NCBI RefSeq assembly: GCF_000317615.1
Contig: NC_019780.1
Location: forward strand, 1,881,840-1,945,839
DNA: 64,000 nt
Source of the DNA: Dactylococcopsis salina PCC 8305
Lineage (GTDB): Bacteria > Cyanobacteriota > Cyanobacteriia > Cyanobacteriales > Rubidibacteraceae
Direction: 5' to 3'
The notes under the pieces are model-generated. The model was not told the origin of the DNA. It made no database searches and worked only from the letters and a program-made list of their open reading frames with translations. Made by a program: the position numbers and the translations under genes. This document shows, one piece after another, positions 53,328-63,390 of the stretch (position 1 is its first letter; the number at the start of each line of letters is the position of its first letter).

Positions 53328-54619
53328 TGACTGACTCCCACCTGTGATGAATTATTTTGTTTGGCAATCTCTTGTTTTAACACCGAAAGCGCCTCCGAAA
53401 ACTGCGGATCAGCAAGAGTGCCAATTTGCGTGCGATCGCGCTGTAACGCCTTTTGTTCTGCCTCACTAATTTCCGAGACGACATCGGGAGCAATCCCTTC
53501 TTCGTTGATATCCCGTCCATCAGGCGTTAAATACTTCGCCACCGTCACCGCCAAACCAGAGCCATCTCCTAAACCGCGCACCGATTGCACCAACCCTTTA
53601 CCAAAGGTTTGCGTGCCGACAATCACTGCTCGCTCCTGATCTTGCAATGCTCCAGAGAGGATTTCACTCGCACTTGCCGAACCGCCGTCAACCAATACCA
53701 CTAAAGGTTGATCCGTCAAAGCATTCCCCTTCGCCCGTTGGGCATCTACCTCTCCTTGACGGTTGACAGTAGAAACAATTTTTCCTTCATCAATCCACAT
53801 CCGAGAAATTTGAATACTCGCTTGTAGTAATCCTCCTGGATTCGATCGTAAATCCAAAATATAGCCCTGTACTGATTTTTCCTCAAACTCTTGGATTGCA
53901 GTTCGCATTTCCTGGGCAGCATTAGAGTTAAACTGATTGAGGCGAATATAACCAATTTCTCCCCCTTGCCGCGTTTCGTGTAAACGAGCTTTCACAGGAT
54001 GCACTTCAATCCGAGCGCGAGTAATCTCATAATCAAACTCTTGCTCCCGACGTTGAATGGTTAAAGTCACATTTGAGCCAGGTTTCCCCCGAATCAGATT
54101 AACCGCATCATTTAACTCCATTCCTTTCGTGCTTTTCCCATCAATCGCAACAATTAAATCTCTTGCTAAAATTCCCGCTTCATAAGCAGGAGTCTCTTCA
54201 ATGGGAGAAACCACTCGAATGTAGTCTGTTTCTTCATCTAAAGCGATTTGGATTCCCACTCCAGTTAACTCACCAGAAGTGTCAATTTGGAGATTTTTAA
54301 ATGCCTCTGGGTCCATGAAACGGGTATAAGGATCATCAAGTTGATCCAACATTTGATTAATTGCCTGATACGCTTCCTGTTTGTCTTCATAGGAGCGATC
54401 GAGATATTCTTGTCGTACCGCCTGCCAATCAACTTGATTAAAAGTCCCATCAACATACTGCTGATTAATAATTTGCCACACTTCATCAACCAATTCTTTG
54501 GGACTTTCTCGGAAAAAGGCTTGACTTTGAGATAAATGAAGTCCTGCACCAGTAACCGCAACTGTTGTTAACATGGCTGCGGTTGCTCCCAGAACTAAGC
54601 CGCGTTTTGTCATTACCAT
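53324..54619 (-). CDS. Carboxyl-terminal processing protease (S41, CtpB/CtpC-like)
   Basis: Secreted or lumenal Ser/Lys protease. Order: signal-like hydrophobic N-terminus (about 8-30), an N-terminal helical domain, PDZ domain (about 100-190; GVGIQIALDEETDYIRVVSPIEETPAYEAGI) and catalytic core with VDGGSASASEILSGAL (nucleophile Ser) and GTQTFGKGLVQ (Lys base). The motif DPYTRFMDPEAFKNLQIDTSGELTG is typical of the CtpB/CtpC branch rather than CtpA, which matures D1. Symbol left open. Confidence 0.9.
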   Translation of the reverse strand: MVMTKRGLVLGATAAMLTTVAVTGAGLHLSQSQAFFRESPKELVDEVWQIINQQYVDGTFNQVDWQAVRQEYLDRSYEDKQEAYQAINQMLDQLDDPYTRFMDPEAFKNLQIDTSGELTGVGIQIALDEETDYIRVVSPIEETPAYEAGILARDLIVAIDGKSTKGMELNDAVNLIRGKPGSNVTLTIQRREQEFDYEITRARIEVHPVKARLHETRQGGEIGYIRLNQFNSNAAQEMRTAIQEFEEKSVQGYILDLRSNPGGLLQASIQISRMWIDEGKIVSTVNRQGEVDAQRAKGNALTDQPLVVLVDGGSASASEILSGALQDQERAVIVGTQTFGKGLVQSVRGLGDGSGLAVTVAKYLTPDGRDINEEGIAPDVVSEISEAEQKALQRDRTQIGTLADPQFSEALSVLKQEIAKQNNSSQVGVSQ

Positions 54620-54754
54620 AAGTCTTAGGGGGATTGTAATTTTAAAAATATGAGGAGTTAAGCCTACCCTAGCACAGGTTTTAATTTGGGAAAAACACTA
54701 GGCAATATTACGGTAATATAAAAGTGAAGACTAGTATTTATTCTCAAAATAATT

Positions 54755-55558
54755 ATGAGTTTTAGTTATTCCCCAGTTAATGAGATTCAAGATCAACGCC
54801 AAGCATTAAGGCGACAAAAGCAATTGGAAAAGATGCAAGGGGTTTGGCGATCGATGCTCACCCTCAGTTTTGCCACTGGCTTAATCTGGTCAAGTTTCCA
54901 ACCGCAATGGACAATTAACCAACTGGAACAAGTAGAGATTCAAGGGAACGAATACCTGAGCGCCGAGGCACTGAAAAACATCGTCAAGGAAACCACCCAA
55001 CAATCCATTTTAACCCTAAGCCCCGATCGCATCGAGGAAATTTTACAAAATCAAGCTCCCATTGCAGAAGTCACCGTCGCCCGTGACCTTTATCCCCCGC
55101 AAGTAACGATCGCCATTGAAGAGCGAGACCCCGTCGCCTTGACAATTCCGAATTCGGCTGCAATCAACCCTTTAGCAGAAGGATATTTAGACGAAAAAGG
55201 AAACTGGATGTCAAAAGAGAACTACCAATCATCAGAAACCTTCCCCACCGTAACCCTAAAAGTCATTGGATACCGACCCCAATATCGCCTACAGTGGGCG
55301 CAAATTTACCCACAATTGCAGACTCACCCCCTAGAGATTACCACAGTAAATTGGCAGAACCCTGCTAACCTCATTCTAGAAACCGAAATCGGGGAAGTCC
55401 ATTTGGGGGGAAACCTAGAAAGCCTTCCCAAACAACTCGAAGTCTTAGCGCAATTTCCCACCCCCCTTGAAACCCCATCAGGGGAAAGCATCGACCACAT
55501 CAACTTAAAAAACCCAGACTATATATTGATTGAAAAACCTTCGGAAATTAAGAATTGA
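54755..55558 (+). CDS. ftsQ: Cell division protein FtsQ/DivIB
   Basis: Single-pass membrane protein of the divisome. Short cytoplasmic N-terminus with a basic patch (RQALRRQKQLEKMQ), one membrane helix (about 32-48), a POTRA domain (about 55-125; INQLEQVEIQGNEYLSAEALKNIV) and the FtsQ beta domain (about 130-250). It lies 190 bp before ftsZ in the same orientation, as in other cyanobacteria, and is divergent from the Ctp gene. Confidence 0.88.
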   Translation: MSFSYSPVNEIQDQRQALRRQKQLEKMQGVWRSMLTLSFATGLIWSSFQPQWTINQLEQVEIQGNEYLSAEALKNIVKETTQQSILTLSPDRIEEILQNQAPIAEVTVARDLYPPQVTIAIEERDPVALTIPNSAAINPLAEGYLDEKGNWMSKENYQSSETFPTVTLKVIGYRPQYRLQWAQIYPQLQTHPLEITTVNWQNPANLILETEIGEVHLGGNLESLPKQLEVLAQFPTPLETPSGESIDHINLKNPDYILIEKPSEIKN

Positions 55559-55749
55559 TCATTAATTAAAAATGATGGATAATTTCCACAATTGATGATT
55601 CCATCTCGGTTCAAAGTTTCCCCACTCTGTCTTTTAAAGATTCGCTTAAGGTATGCTGATAGTAATAATTCCGTTATTTTTATTTCTATAAATAATTAGT
55701 TCGAGATGATCCTTCCCCCACTGTTGCTCTAAGACTCTAATCTGTAACC

Positions 55750-57009
55750 ATGAAAACTGAAAAGCAAAAATCCCCGAAGTTTGACGCCTCCTTAAGTATG
55801 TCCGAAGAGGACAACCAGTCCAATGGTTTGGACAACTTCAACCTCGACGACTTACTCAACTCATCCCATAACGATCGCGAAAAATCAACCAGAGAAAAAG
55901 CAAGGAGTAACAATATCGTGCCTGGAAATGTGGCAAAAATCAAAGTAATCGGTGTTGGTGGTGGCGGTTGTAATGCTGTCAATCGGATGATCGCCAGCGA
56001 TGTTACAGGCGTAGAATTTTGGGCAGTCAATACCGACGCACAGGCGTTGTCTCGTGTGACCGCCCCCAACAGTCTGCAAGTGGGAGAAAAACTCACCAGA
56101 GGCTTAGGTGCAGGGGGGAATCCCTCCATTGGACAGAAAGCAGCCGAAGAATCGCGAGACGAAATTTCTAATGCCCTTGAAGAGACTGACTTGGTATTTA
56201 TTACGGCAGGTATGGGGGGCGGTACTGGCACTGGAGCCGCCCCAATTGTCGCAGAAGTGGCAAAAGAAATGGGCTGTTTAACGGTCGGAGTGGTAACGCG
56301 ACCATTTACCTTTGAAGGGCGCAGACGCACCAGCCAAGGGGAAGAAGGCATCGCGGCACTTCAAACTCGTGTAGATACGCTGATCATTATTCCCAATGAT
56401 AAACTGCTCTCTGTCATTGATGAACGAACCCCTGTGCAAGATGCGTTTCGGGTTGCTGATGATATCCTCCGTCAAGGGGTGCAAGGGATTTCCGACATTA
56501 TTACGATTCCAGGTTTGGTGAATGTGGATTTTGCCGATGTACGAGCGGTTATGGCGGATGCTGGTTCAGCGTTGATGGGAATTGGTACGGCTTCTGGAAA
56601 GTCACGGGCTGCGGAAGCCGCCACTGGCGCGATTTCTTCTCCGTTACTCGAATCCTCCATTCAAGGGGCGAAAGGCGTTGTCTTTAATATCACAGGAGGA
56701 AGTGATTTAACCCTGCATGAAGTGAATACGGCGGCGGAAACCATTTATGAAGGGGTGGATCCCAATGCCAATATAATTTTTGGTGCGGTGATTGATGACG
56801 GAAAAATGGAGGGAGAAATCCGAATTACAGTCATTGCGACGGGATTTTCTGGGGAAGAAACCAGCAAACCCACCAAAAAAGAAGCAAAAACAACCGCCAC
56901 CAAGAAACCAACACCTCTTTCCCAAAAAGAGAGGAAAGAAAACACTGATCAAGGGGATAAGAAAGAGTTAGATATCCCAGAATTTTTACAACGTCGTCGC
57001 AATCGTTAG
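55750..57009 (+). CDS. ftsZ: Cell division GTPase FtsZ
   Basis: Tubulin-like GTPase forming the Z ring. N-terminal spacer of about 60 acidic residues typical of cyanobacteria, then the core: [18 protein letters not shown], tubulin signature [22 protein letters not shown], synergy-loop [11 protein letters not shown]. The C-terminal conserved tail ends [12 protein letters not shown], the binding site for ring partners. It is followed 12 bp later by thiD. Confidence 0.97.
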   Translation: MKTEKQKSPKFDASLSMSEEDNQSNGLDNFNLDDLLNSSHNDREKSTREKARSNNIVPGNVAKIKVIGVGGGGCNAVNRMIASDVTGVEFWAVNTDAQALSRVTAPNSLQVGEKLTRGLGAGGNPSIGQKAAEESRDEISNALEETDLVFITAGMGGGTGTGAAPIVAEVAKEMGCLTVGVVTRPFTFEGRRRTSQGEEGIAALQTRVDTLIIIPNDKLLSVIDERTPVQDAFRVADDILRQGVQGISDIITIPGLVNVDFADVRAVMADAGSALMGIGTASGKSRAAEAATGAISSPLLESSIQGAKGVVFNITGGSDLTLHEVNTAAETIYEGVDPNANIIFGAVIDDGKMEGEIRITVIATGFSGEETSKPTKKEAKTTATKKPTPLSQKERKENTDQGDKKELDIPEFLQRRRNR

Positions 57010-57021
57010 GGAGGGGTTTTA

Positions 57022-57822
57022 ATGAACTGTCCAACAGCTTTGACGATTGCGGGTTCTGATAGTGGTGGTGGTGCGGGAATACAGGCAGATTTGCGGACAT
57101 TTGCCTTGAATTGCGTTCATGGGATGAGTGCGATTACTTGCGTTACCGCTCAAAATACGATCGGAGTGCAGCGTGTGGATGCTCTTCCTCCAGAAGCGGT
57201 TTCCGCTCAAATTGAGTCCGTTGTTAGTGATATGGGGGTGCAAGGGGTAAAAACGGGAATGATGCTAAATTCGGGCATTATTCAGGGGGTAAAAAGCGCG
57301 ATCGAAGCCTACCAGTTGGAAGAGAGGTTAGTTGTTGATCCCGTGATGGTGTCACGCAGTGGCGCACAATTACTTGATGATACTGCGATCGAGCAGTTAA
57401 AACAATTGATTCCTCTGGCTTGCTTAGTCACGCCTAACCGTTACGAAGCGCAACTCCTCAGTGGAATAGAAATTAAAACAATTGATGACATGAAACGAGC
57501 CGCCGAAACCATTTATACTTATGGCGTAAAGGCGGTATTAGTTAAAGGGGGCGCAATGTTAGGAGAAAATCGAGGCGTGGATGTGTGGTTTGATGGAGAA
57601 ACCTTTGATCTCTTGAAAACAAAATCTGTAGAAACCAAAAATAATCATGGTACAGGTTGCACCCTTTCCGCTTCGATCGCTGCTAAAATTGCTTTAGGAA
57701 AAGACTTAAAAACCGCCGTTGTCGAAAGCAAAAATTATGTCACCCGTGCTTTAGAATCGGCTCTAGACTTAGGAGAAGGAAACGGACCATTAGGACATTT
57801 CTTTCCATTATTAGAGAAATAA
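57022..57822 (+). CDS. thiD: Hydroxymethylpyrimidine/phosphomethylpyrimidine kinase
   Basis: Thiamin synthesis: two successive phosphorylations of HMP to HMP-PP. Ribokinase fold with [66 protein letters not shown] and the anion-hole/catalytic motif [20 protein letters not shown] lies before the ATG. No TPP riboswitch is visible in the 12-bp gap after ftsZ, so it is probably cotranscribed. Confidence 0.95.
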   Translation: MNCPTALTIAGSDSGGGAGIQADLRTFALNCVHGMSAITCVTAQNTIGVQRVDALPPEAVSAQIESVVSDMGVQGVKTGMMLNSGIIQGVKSAIEAYQLEERLVVDPVMVSRSGAQLLDDTAIEQLKQLIPLACLVTPNRYEAQLLSGIEIKTIDDMKRAAETIYTYGVKAVLVKGGAMLGENRGVDVWFDGETFDLLKTKSVETKNNHGTGCTLSASIAAKIALGKDLKTAVVESKNYVTRALESALDLGEGNGPLGHFFPLLEK

Positions 57823-57829
57823 AATAATT

Positions 57830-58318
57830 ATGACCTCAAATTATAAATTTCAAGGAATTAATGCCCCTGCTAATAAAAATACACCAACTGTTCCCATGTC
57901 AGTTTATCGAGAATTAGCAGGAGAATTACAAACTTATAAAAATCAAATTAATGATTTAAAAGAAGAAAATCGACAATTAAATCAGGAGAATCAAAGTTTA
58001 CGATCGGAAATTCGGACTTTGATGCAAGCGGTAAAAAAGTTAGAAAACACCTTAAACTATTGGGAAGAAAAACCTCATTATCCTTCATGGAAAACCCCTG
58101 TTGATAATCAAGAAAGCGAGACAAATTATGAGTTTCCTGAACTGCATCAAGAAAAGTGGTTAAGTCATCAAGAAGAAACGAATCATAAGATAACTAAAGA
58201 TGAGGAAAATTCAGAGATTAATGGTTGGTTAGTCGCCGCAATTATTGTGATGATTGTCTTTACATTTTCTGGGATTGGGTTTATGGTAGCACGTCCCCTA
58301 TTAAACAGTGACCAGTAG
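57830..58318 (+). CDS. Coiled-coil protein with C-terminal membrane anchor
   Basis: Function unknown. Heptad-like coiled coil at about 25-80 (YRELAGELQTYKNQINDLKEENRQLNQENQSLRSEIRTLMQAVKKLENTL), a polar linker and a single C-terminal membrane helix (about 133-155, LVAAIIVMIVFTFSGIGFMVA), so probably tail-anchored. It is only 7 bp after thiD. The final codons and TAG stop come from a CAGTGAC heptamer and a REP-like repeat (CAGTAGGTTGGGT). Confidence 0.65.
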   Translation: MTSNYKFQGINAPANKNTPTVPMSVYRELAGELQTYKNQINDLKEENRQLNQENQSLRSEIRTLMQAVKKLENTLNYWEEKPHYPSWKTPVDNQESETNYEFPELHQEKWLSHQEETNHKITKDEENSEINGWLVAAIIVMIVFTFSGIGFMVARPLLNSDQ

Positions 58319-58437
58319 GTTGGGTGGAGGAAACGTAACCCAACATCAATCAGGATGTAGGTTGGGTGGAGGAAACGTAACCCAACATCAATCAGGATGT
58401 AGAATCCCCCCTAACCCCCCTTTGAAAGGGGGGAAAA
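58316..58437. repeat. Two family 1 REPs and a family 2 palindrome before hisS
   Basis: GTAGGTTGGGTGGAGGAAAC...CCCAACATC at 58315-58346 and again at 58356-58388 (41-bp direct repeat including ATCAGGAT), then CCCCCCTAACCCCCC-TTTGAAAGGGGGG at 58404-58433. Confidence 0.88.
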
Positions 58438-58489
58438 GATCAAACCAAATCACCAAGAACAAATAACAAACAACAAATAACAAATAAAT

Positions 58490-59773
58490 ATGGGAGAAAT
58501 TAAAGCATTAAGAGGAACTAGAGATATATTGCCAGAAGAGGTGAATTATTGGCAGCAAGTGGAAACTGTCGCTAAAGAAATTTTGACAAAAGCGGCTTAT
58601 ACAGAAATTCGTCCGCCGATTTTTGAACAAACGGCTTTGTTTGAACGGGGAATTGGTGAAGCAACGGATGTGGTAAGTAAAGAAATGTACACTTTTGTCG
58701 ATCGCGGCGATCGAAGTTGTACCCTAAGACCAGAAGGAACAGCAGGAGTGGTTCGCGCTTTCATTGAACATGGACTCCACGCCCAAGGGGTGCAACGGCT
58801 TTGGTACACTGGACCCATGTTTCGCTACGAACGTCCTCAAGCGGGAAGACAACGGCAATTTCATCAAATTGGTTTAGAATTAATCGGATCGCCCTCCCCT
58901 GTCGCTGATGTGGAAACGATCGCCCTCGCTACCGATATTTTAGAAACCCTGGGTTTAAAACATCTCAGTTTACAACTCAATTCAGTGGGAAATAATGAGG
59001 ATCGACAACGGTATCGTGAGGCACTGGTGGCGTATTTAACCCCCTACAAAGATCAGTTAGACTCAGACTCTCAATATCGCCTCGATCGAAACCCTCTACG
59101 GATTCTCGACAGTAAAGACGAACAAACCCAAGCCATTTTAGAAAATGCGCCCCGTTTACTGGATCATCTCGACGCAGACTCCCAAGCACATTTTGAAGCG
59201 GTAAAACGCCAACTCACTGCGTTAGGAATCGACTACACCATCAATACCAATTTAGTGCGCGGTTTAGATTATTACACTCACACCGCTTTTGAGATTCAAT
59301 CGGCGGATTTAGGGGCGCAAGCAACTGTCTGCGGTGGTGGGCGCTATGATGGTTTAATCGGTCAACTGGGCGGAAACGAAACGCCTGCAATGGGTTGGGC
59401 GATCGGGATGGAAAGATTGATTTTGCTGCTAAAACAATTGAAACCCGTTCCCAAACCTGAATTAGACATTTATTTGGTTTCTCGCGGCGATCGAGCAACA
59501 GCACAGGGTTTAAAAATCGCTCAAACCCTACGTCATCAAGGATTGAGAGTAGAACTAGATTTGAGTGGCAGTCAATTCAAAAAACAGTTTAAACGTGCCG
59601 ATCGCAGCGGCGCGATCGCCTGCTTAATTATCGGAGATGAAGAAGTAGAACAAGGCACTGTTAACCTAAAATGGATGGCAACCCAAGCGCAATCAGTTTG
59701 GCAACAAAGCGAACTAATTGCTAATGGCGACCAACTCCGTCAACAAATCTGGGAAGCAAAGCATCGGGAATAA
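58490..59773 (+). CDS. hisS: Histidyl-tRNA synthetase
   Basis: Class II synthetase. Motif 1 around [30 protein letters not shown], motif 2 [21 protein letters not shown], histidine A motifs [15 protein letters not shown], motif 3 [15 protein letters not shown], and the C-terminal anticodon-binding domain (about 330-427). Length is normal. ATG 58490 follows heptamer-rich DNA; no strong ribosome binding site is seen. Confidence 0.97.
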   Translation: MGEIKALRGTRDILPEEVNYWQQVETVAKEILTKAAYTEIRPPIFEQTALFERGIGEATDVVSKEMYTFVDRGDRSCTLRPEGTAGVVRAFIEHGLHAQGVQRLWYTGPMFRYERPQAGRQRQFHQIGLELIGSPSPVADVETIALATDILETLGLKHLSLQLNSVGNNEDRQRYREALVAYLTPYKDQLDSDSQYRLDRNPLRILDSKDEQTQAILENAPRLLDHLDADSQAHFEAVKRQLTALGIDYTINTNLVRGLDYYTHTAFEIQSADLGAQATVCGGGRYDGLIGQLGGNETPAMGWAIGMERLILLLKQLKPVPKPELDIYLVSRGDRATAQGLKIAQTLRHQGLRVELDLSGSQFKKQFKRADRSGAIACLIIGDEEVEQGTVNLKWMATQAQSVWQQSELIANGDQLRQQIWEAKHRE

Positions 59774-59785
59774 CCGAAAGGAATC

Positions 59786-60946
59786 ATGGAAAACTGGGAA
59801 TTTTTCCTGCAAAAAATCGGTGAGGAAAACTGGTTGAGGATTGAAACCGCCGCGCCAGAATTTCCCACAGGGCGATATGTCATCGCCGCCCGTGCGGCAC
59901 ACCACGCAAAAGAATCGATCGAAGTGGAAGTGAGGGAACAAGACAGCAAAACTCGAAGCCAACAAAACTCCTGTCAGCTTGATCCAGAAGGATTTGGAAT
60001 TTTACTTCGAGAAATTGAATTAACCCCTGGGGTGTGGGAAATTCAATGTCGAAGCGATCTGCTTTCCGAATTGATGGGAGAAAGTTGGGAAATTACCCTC
60101 ACCTTGCGGATTACTTTAGATTTAGAAAAGTCGCCGTTAAGACTCAATCCTGAAGAAAGCAGTGGAGAAGACTTAAACCAGCTTCGATCGCGCTTAATTG
60201 ATGATGCCGATCAATTTTTACAAGAAGTGGTAACTGAATTATTCCCCTCCTCATCGACATTTCCCGCTTATTCCCCAGAAAAAGTTAAAGATTATTCACT
60301 GCAAATTGATCAAGACATATTAATCACCCAGACAAACAAACCGATCATTCTTTCTGGAAAAATATCCACTCAAAAACAACCCCCTCATCCAAAACTTCGT
60401 CTTCACCTAACCCTCCGTGATCCTCGTACTGGAAACCTTGTCGCCGAATTATTCCCTCGCCTTCGAGATCAACCTTTTCCACTAACCTTCTGTTATTCTC
60501 TCACCGTTCCCTCTCCCTGTGACAGTTATTTGCTTCAGGGAGAGATTACCCTTTTAGAAAGTAACCCCGAACAACCCGAAACAATTTTGGATTCTCAGCC
60601 CTTTACCGTCAGCGCCAACTGGGAAAAACTGCAACCCTTCCTTGTCGGTGTCATTACAACCGCAACCGTTTCTCATCCTCCAGCCCCCCTATCACCGTTA
60701 TCATCAGATCAAAGGGAATTAAGCAACGAATCTTCCCAACGGTGGCGCGGCGTGATTCCCCCAAAACTCAAGAAAAAAGGGGACAATAAAAAGAAAAGTC
60801 CTCCCACCCTTCCGAAACTTCCGAACTCAACAAAGGGAAAACCGAAAGAATATGTTTGGTCAAAACCTGATCAAGATACAGAAACGGCTTCCGAGTGGGA
60901 ATTACTCCCAGAGTTAGCGATTATTTCAACTGACGAAACACAGTAA
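59786..60946 (+). CDS. Conserved cyanobacterial hypothetical protein (386 aa)
   Basis: Not recognised beyond being a predicted soluble protein. The N-terminus (WEFFLQKIGEENWLRIETAAPEFPTGRYVIAARAAHH) and WEIQCRSD...WEITLTLRI look like beta-sandwich modules. The C-terminal 110 residues are Pro/Ser/Lys-rich and low-complexity (PPKLKKKGDNKKKSPPTLPKLP). It is 12 bp after hisS and directly precedes the Cys-rich protein, suggesting a three-gene unit. Confidence 0.7.
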   Translation: MENWEFFLQKIGEENWLRIETAAPEFPTGRYVIAARAAHHAKESIEVEVREQDSKTRSQQNSCQLDPEGFGILLREIELTPGVWEIQCRSDLLSELMGESWEITLTLRITLDLEKSPLRLNPEESSGEDLNQLRSRLIDDADQFLQEVVTELFPSSSTFPAYSPEKVKDYSLQIDQDILITQTNKPIILSGKISTQKQPPHPKLRLHLTLRDPRTGNLVAELFPRLRDQPFPLTFCYSLTVPSPCDSYLLQGEITLLESNPEQPETILDSQPFTVSANWEKLQPFLVGVITTATVSHPPAPLSPLSSDQRELSNESSQRWRGVIPPKLKKKGDNKKKSPPTLPKLPNSTKGKPKEYVWSKPDQDTETASEWELLPELAIISTDETQ

Positions 60947-60949
60947 TTG

Positions 60950-61342
60950 ATGATGGACAATTGGACAAAAGAATTTTTGGCGTTTTGTGATTCTGTTAAC
61001 CAAGAAATAGAAAGTTTCTTTGCAGAAATGGAAGAATTACCGCAATTAATTAACGAGGCGATTGTAGAAATGGAAGAAACTTTAACTGAGGAATTAGAAC
61101 TATTTTCCCAAGACTGCGAAGAATTATTTACTTTTTTAGTGACAGAGATTGATGAGACGGAAGAGGAAGAAAGCGACAGTGAATTTGTTGTTACTTCTAA
61201 AGTTTATCCTGATCAAAATACTCATCCCGCTTGTCAAGGGTGTCGTCACTATCACGGTTATGTTTATGGGGGAAATTTATTTGTTTGCGGAATGCACCCC
61301 TACGGTTGGGATGATGAAAATTGTCCCGATTGGGAACAATAG
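60950..61342 (+). CDS. Acidic protein with C-terminal Cys/His motif
   Basis: 130 residues. The first 80 are an acidic helix (Glu-rich, EEMEELPQLINEAIVEMEETLTEELELF). The last 35 hold HPACQGCRHYHGYVYGGNLFVCGMHPYGWDDENCPDWE, in which four Cys and several His could bind zinc or iron. The start is ATG 60950; a second ATG follows at once. It overlaps nothing and is read with the gene before it. A small cyanobacterial family of unknown role. Confidence 0.75.
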   Translation: MMDNWTKEFLAFCDSVNQEIESFFAEMEELPQLINEAIVEMEETLTEELELFSQDCEELFTFLVTEIDETEEEESDSEFVVTSKVYPDQNTHPACQGCRHYHGYVYGGNLFVCGMHPYGWDDENCPDWEQ

Positions 61343-61620
61343 TTGTCGGTTAGGTGGAGGAAATGCAACTCAACTACCAACACTTATTATCCCCCCTAAC
61401 CCCCCTTTGAAAGGGGGGGGGGAAAGATCAAAAGTAGTAGGTTGGGTGGAGGAAAAGATCAAAAGTAGTAGGTTGGGTGGAGTGAAGCGTAACCCAACTA
61501 CCAACACTTATTATCCCCCCTAACCCTCTTGGTAAGAGGGGAAAGATCAAAAGTCAGTAGTAGTAGGTTGGGTGGAGGAAAAGATCAAAAGTAGTAGGTT
61601 GGGTGGAGTGAAGCGTATTT
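61343..61620. repeat. Mixed REP family 1 and family 2 repeats
   Basis: Several REP halves (GTAGGTTGGGTGGAG near 61437, 61467, 61562 and 61596), two full copies and two CCCCCCTAACCC palindromes in the convergent spacer between the Cys-motif gene and guaA. No other feature is seen. Confidence 0.85.
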
Positions 61621-61622
61621 AA

Positions 61623-63248
61623 TCATTCCCATTCGATCGTGCCTGGGGGTTTAGAGGTAACATCATAAACCACTCGATTCACCCCTTTCACCTCATTCAC
61701 CATGCGATTAGAAATCGTTTCCAGTAAATCGTAAGGAACTCGTGACCAGTCTGCGGTCATTCCATCTTCACTAGAAATCAAACGCAAGACAACGGGATGG
61801 GCGTAAGTGCGTTTATCTCCCATTACGCCAACGCTGCGGATGGGAAGTAACACCGCGAAAGCCTGCCAAAAATCTTGATAGCAATTTTGTTTTTTAATTT
61901 CATCTCGCACCACAAAATCAGCATCCCGAAGAATATTTAACCGTTCGGCGGTAACTTCCCCGATGATACGAATCCCTAATCCTGGTCCTGGGAAAGGATG
62001 ACGTTGAATGATTTCCTCTGGTAAATCAAGAGAACGACCGACTTTTCGCACTTCATCTTTAAATAGTTTCCGTAGGGGTTCAACTAATTTAAAGCGTAAG
62101 TCTTTCGGTAAACCGCCAACATTGTGATGACTTTTAATTTTTACGGCGACTCGTTCTCCAGTTTTCGGATCAACGTTGGTGTCCGCCGATTCGATCACAT
62201 CAGGATAAAGTGTGCCTTGGGCGAGATAGTCAAAGGGTCCCAGTTCTTGGGATTTTTCTTCAAACACTTGGATGAACTCGTGACCAATGCGACGGCGTTT
62301 CTCTTCTGGATCACTGACTCCTTCCAGTTGGGCTAAGAATCGATCGCGCGCGTTGACGTATTCCACAGGGATATGAAAGCGATCTTTAAATATCTCAATC
62401 AGTCGTTCGGGTTCGCCTTTCCGCATAAATCCCTGATCGATGAACATACACACCAACTGATCGCCGATCGCTTTATGGAGGAGAAACGCCAAGGTTGAGG
62501 AATCTACGCCACCAGAAAGGGCGAGTAATACTCGTTTATCTCCCACTTTCCCGCGCACTTCTCGCACTGCTTCTTCCACAAATGCTTCTGGTGTCCAGGT
62601 AGGTTCACACTCACAAATTTTATAAACAAAATTCCGAATTAAAACCGCACCACCAACGGAATGAACGACTTCTGGATGGAATTGTACCCCATAGTATTTC
62701 TTTTCTGGGTGCGCGATCGCGGCGCAGGGGGTGTTTTCGGTATGGGCTAAAACTTCAAACCCCGTCGGAAGTTTGAGACAAGAATCACCATGACTCATCC
62801 ACATGGTCGCCCCATCTTCCACCCCTGGAAACAGCGTTTCTTCCTCATCAATGTGTAGTGAGGCTTTCCCATACTCAGCGCGATCGGCGCGTTTGACCAC
62901 TCCCCCGAGTTGTTGAACCATCACTTGCATTCCGTAACAAACACCAATAACAGGAATCCCTAATTCCCAGATTTTTGGATCAACAGTGGGCGCCCCTTCA
63001 TCATAAACTGAACTGGGACCTCCCGATAAAATAATCCCGTGAGGGCTGAGTTTTTTCAATTGTTCGGCGGTGGTGCGATAGGGAAGCACTTCCGAATAAA
63101 CTTGGGTTTCACGAATGCGCCGCGCGATCAGTTCTGAGTATTGAGAACCAAAATCCAGGATCGCGATCATTTGGCGGTTGATGCTTCCTGTAATTTCTGC
63201 TTGCTCGATCGCCGCACTTTTTTGGGAGGAGTCTGTTGAAGTAGTCAC
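61623..63248 (-). CDS. guaA: GMP synthase (glutamine-hydrolysing)
   Basis: Last step of GMP synthesis. Class I glutamine amidotransferase domain (about 28-215; [17 protein letters not shown], nucleophile Cys in GVCYGMQ, HPE dyad), ATP-pyrophosphatase domain with PP-loop [15 protein letters not shown], and dimerisation domain ending [15 protein letters not shown]. Length of 541 aa is normal including a 25-residue N-terminal extension. It is downstream of cbiD on the same strand, about 140 bp apart. Confidence 0.97.
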   Translation of the reverse strand: MTTSTDSSQKSAAIEQAEITGSINRQMIAILDFGSQYSELIARRIRETQVYSEVLPYRTTAEQLKKLSPHGIILSGGPSSVYDEGAPTVDPKIWELGIPVIGVCYGMQVMVQQLGGVVKRADRAEYGKASLHIDEEETLFPGVEDGATMWMSHGDSCLKLPTGFEVLAHTENTPCAAIAHPEKKYYGVQFHPEVVHSVGGAVLIRNFVYKICECEPTWTPEAFVEEAVREVRGKVGDKRVLLALSGGVDSSTLAFLLHKAIGDQLVCMFIDQGFMRKGEPERLIEIFKDRFHIPVEYVNARDRFLAQLEGVSDPEEKRRRIGHEFIQVFEEKSQELGPFDYLAQGTLYPDVIESADTNVDPKTGERVAVKIKSHHNVGGLPKDLRFKLVEPLRKLFKDEVRKVGRSLDLPEEIIQRHPFPGPGLGIRIIGEVTAERLNILRDADFVVRDEIKKQNCYQDFWQAFAVLLPIRSVGVMGDKRTYAHPVVLRLISSEDGMTADWSRVPYDLLETISNRMVNEVKGVNRVVYDVTSKPPGTIEWE

Positions 63249-63390
63249 GGTGGTTTCGGGGTTGATTTACGGTAGTTTTTAAGCGTCCAGATTAGCAGTT
63301 TATTTTTAGATATCCCTTCATTGTAACAAAGGAATATCCTTAGTTATCTTAATACTACTTATAATTTAACATAACTTATCCTTTAAATTC

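Noticed and set aside
55559-55749. Possible tRNA upstream of ftsZ (a GGTTCAAAG stretch)
   Set aside because: There is no matching acceptor or anticodon stem around it. I saw no convincing tRNA or rRNA anywhere in the window.
57010-57021. TPP riboswitch before thiD
   Set aside because: Only 12 bp separate ftsZ and thiD, and no TPP aptamer core is present.
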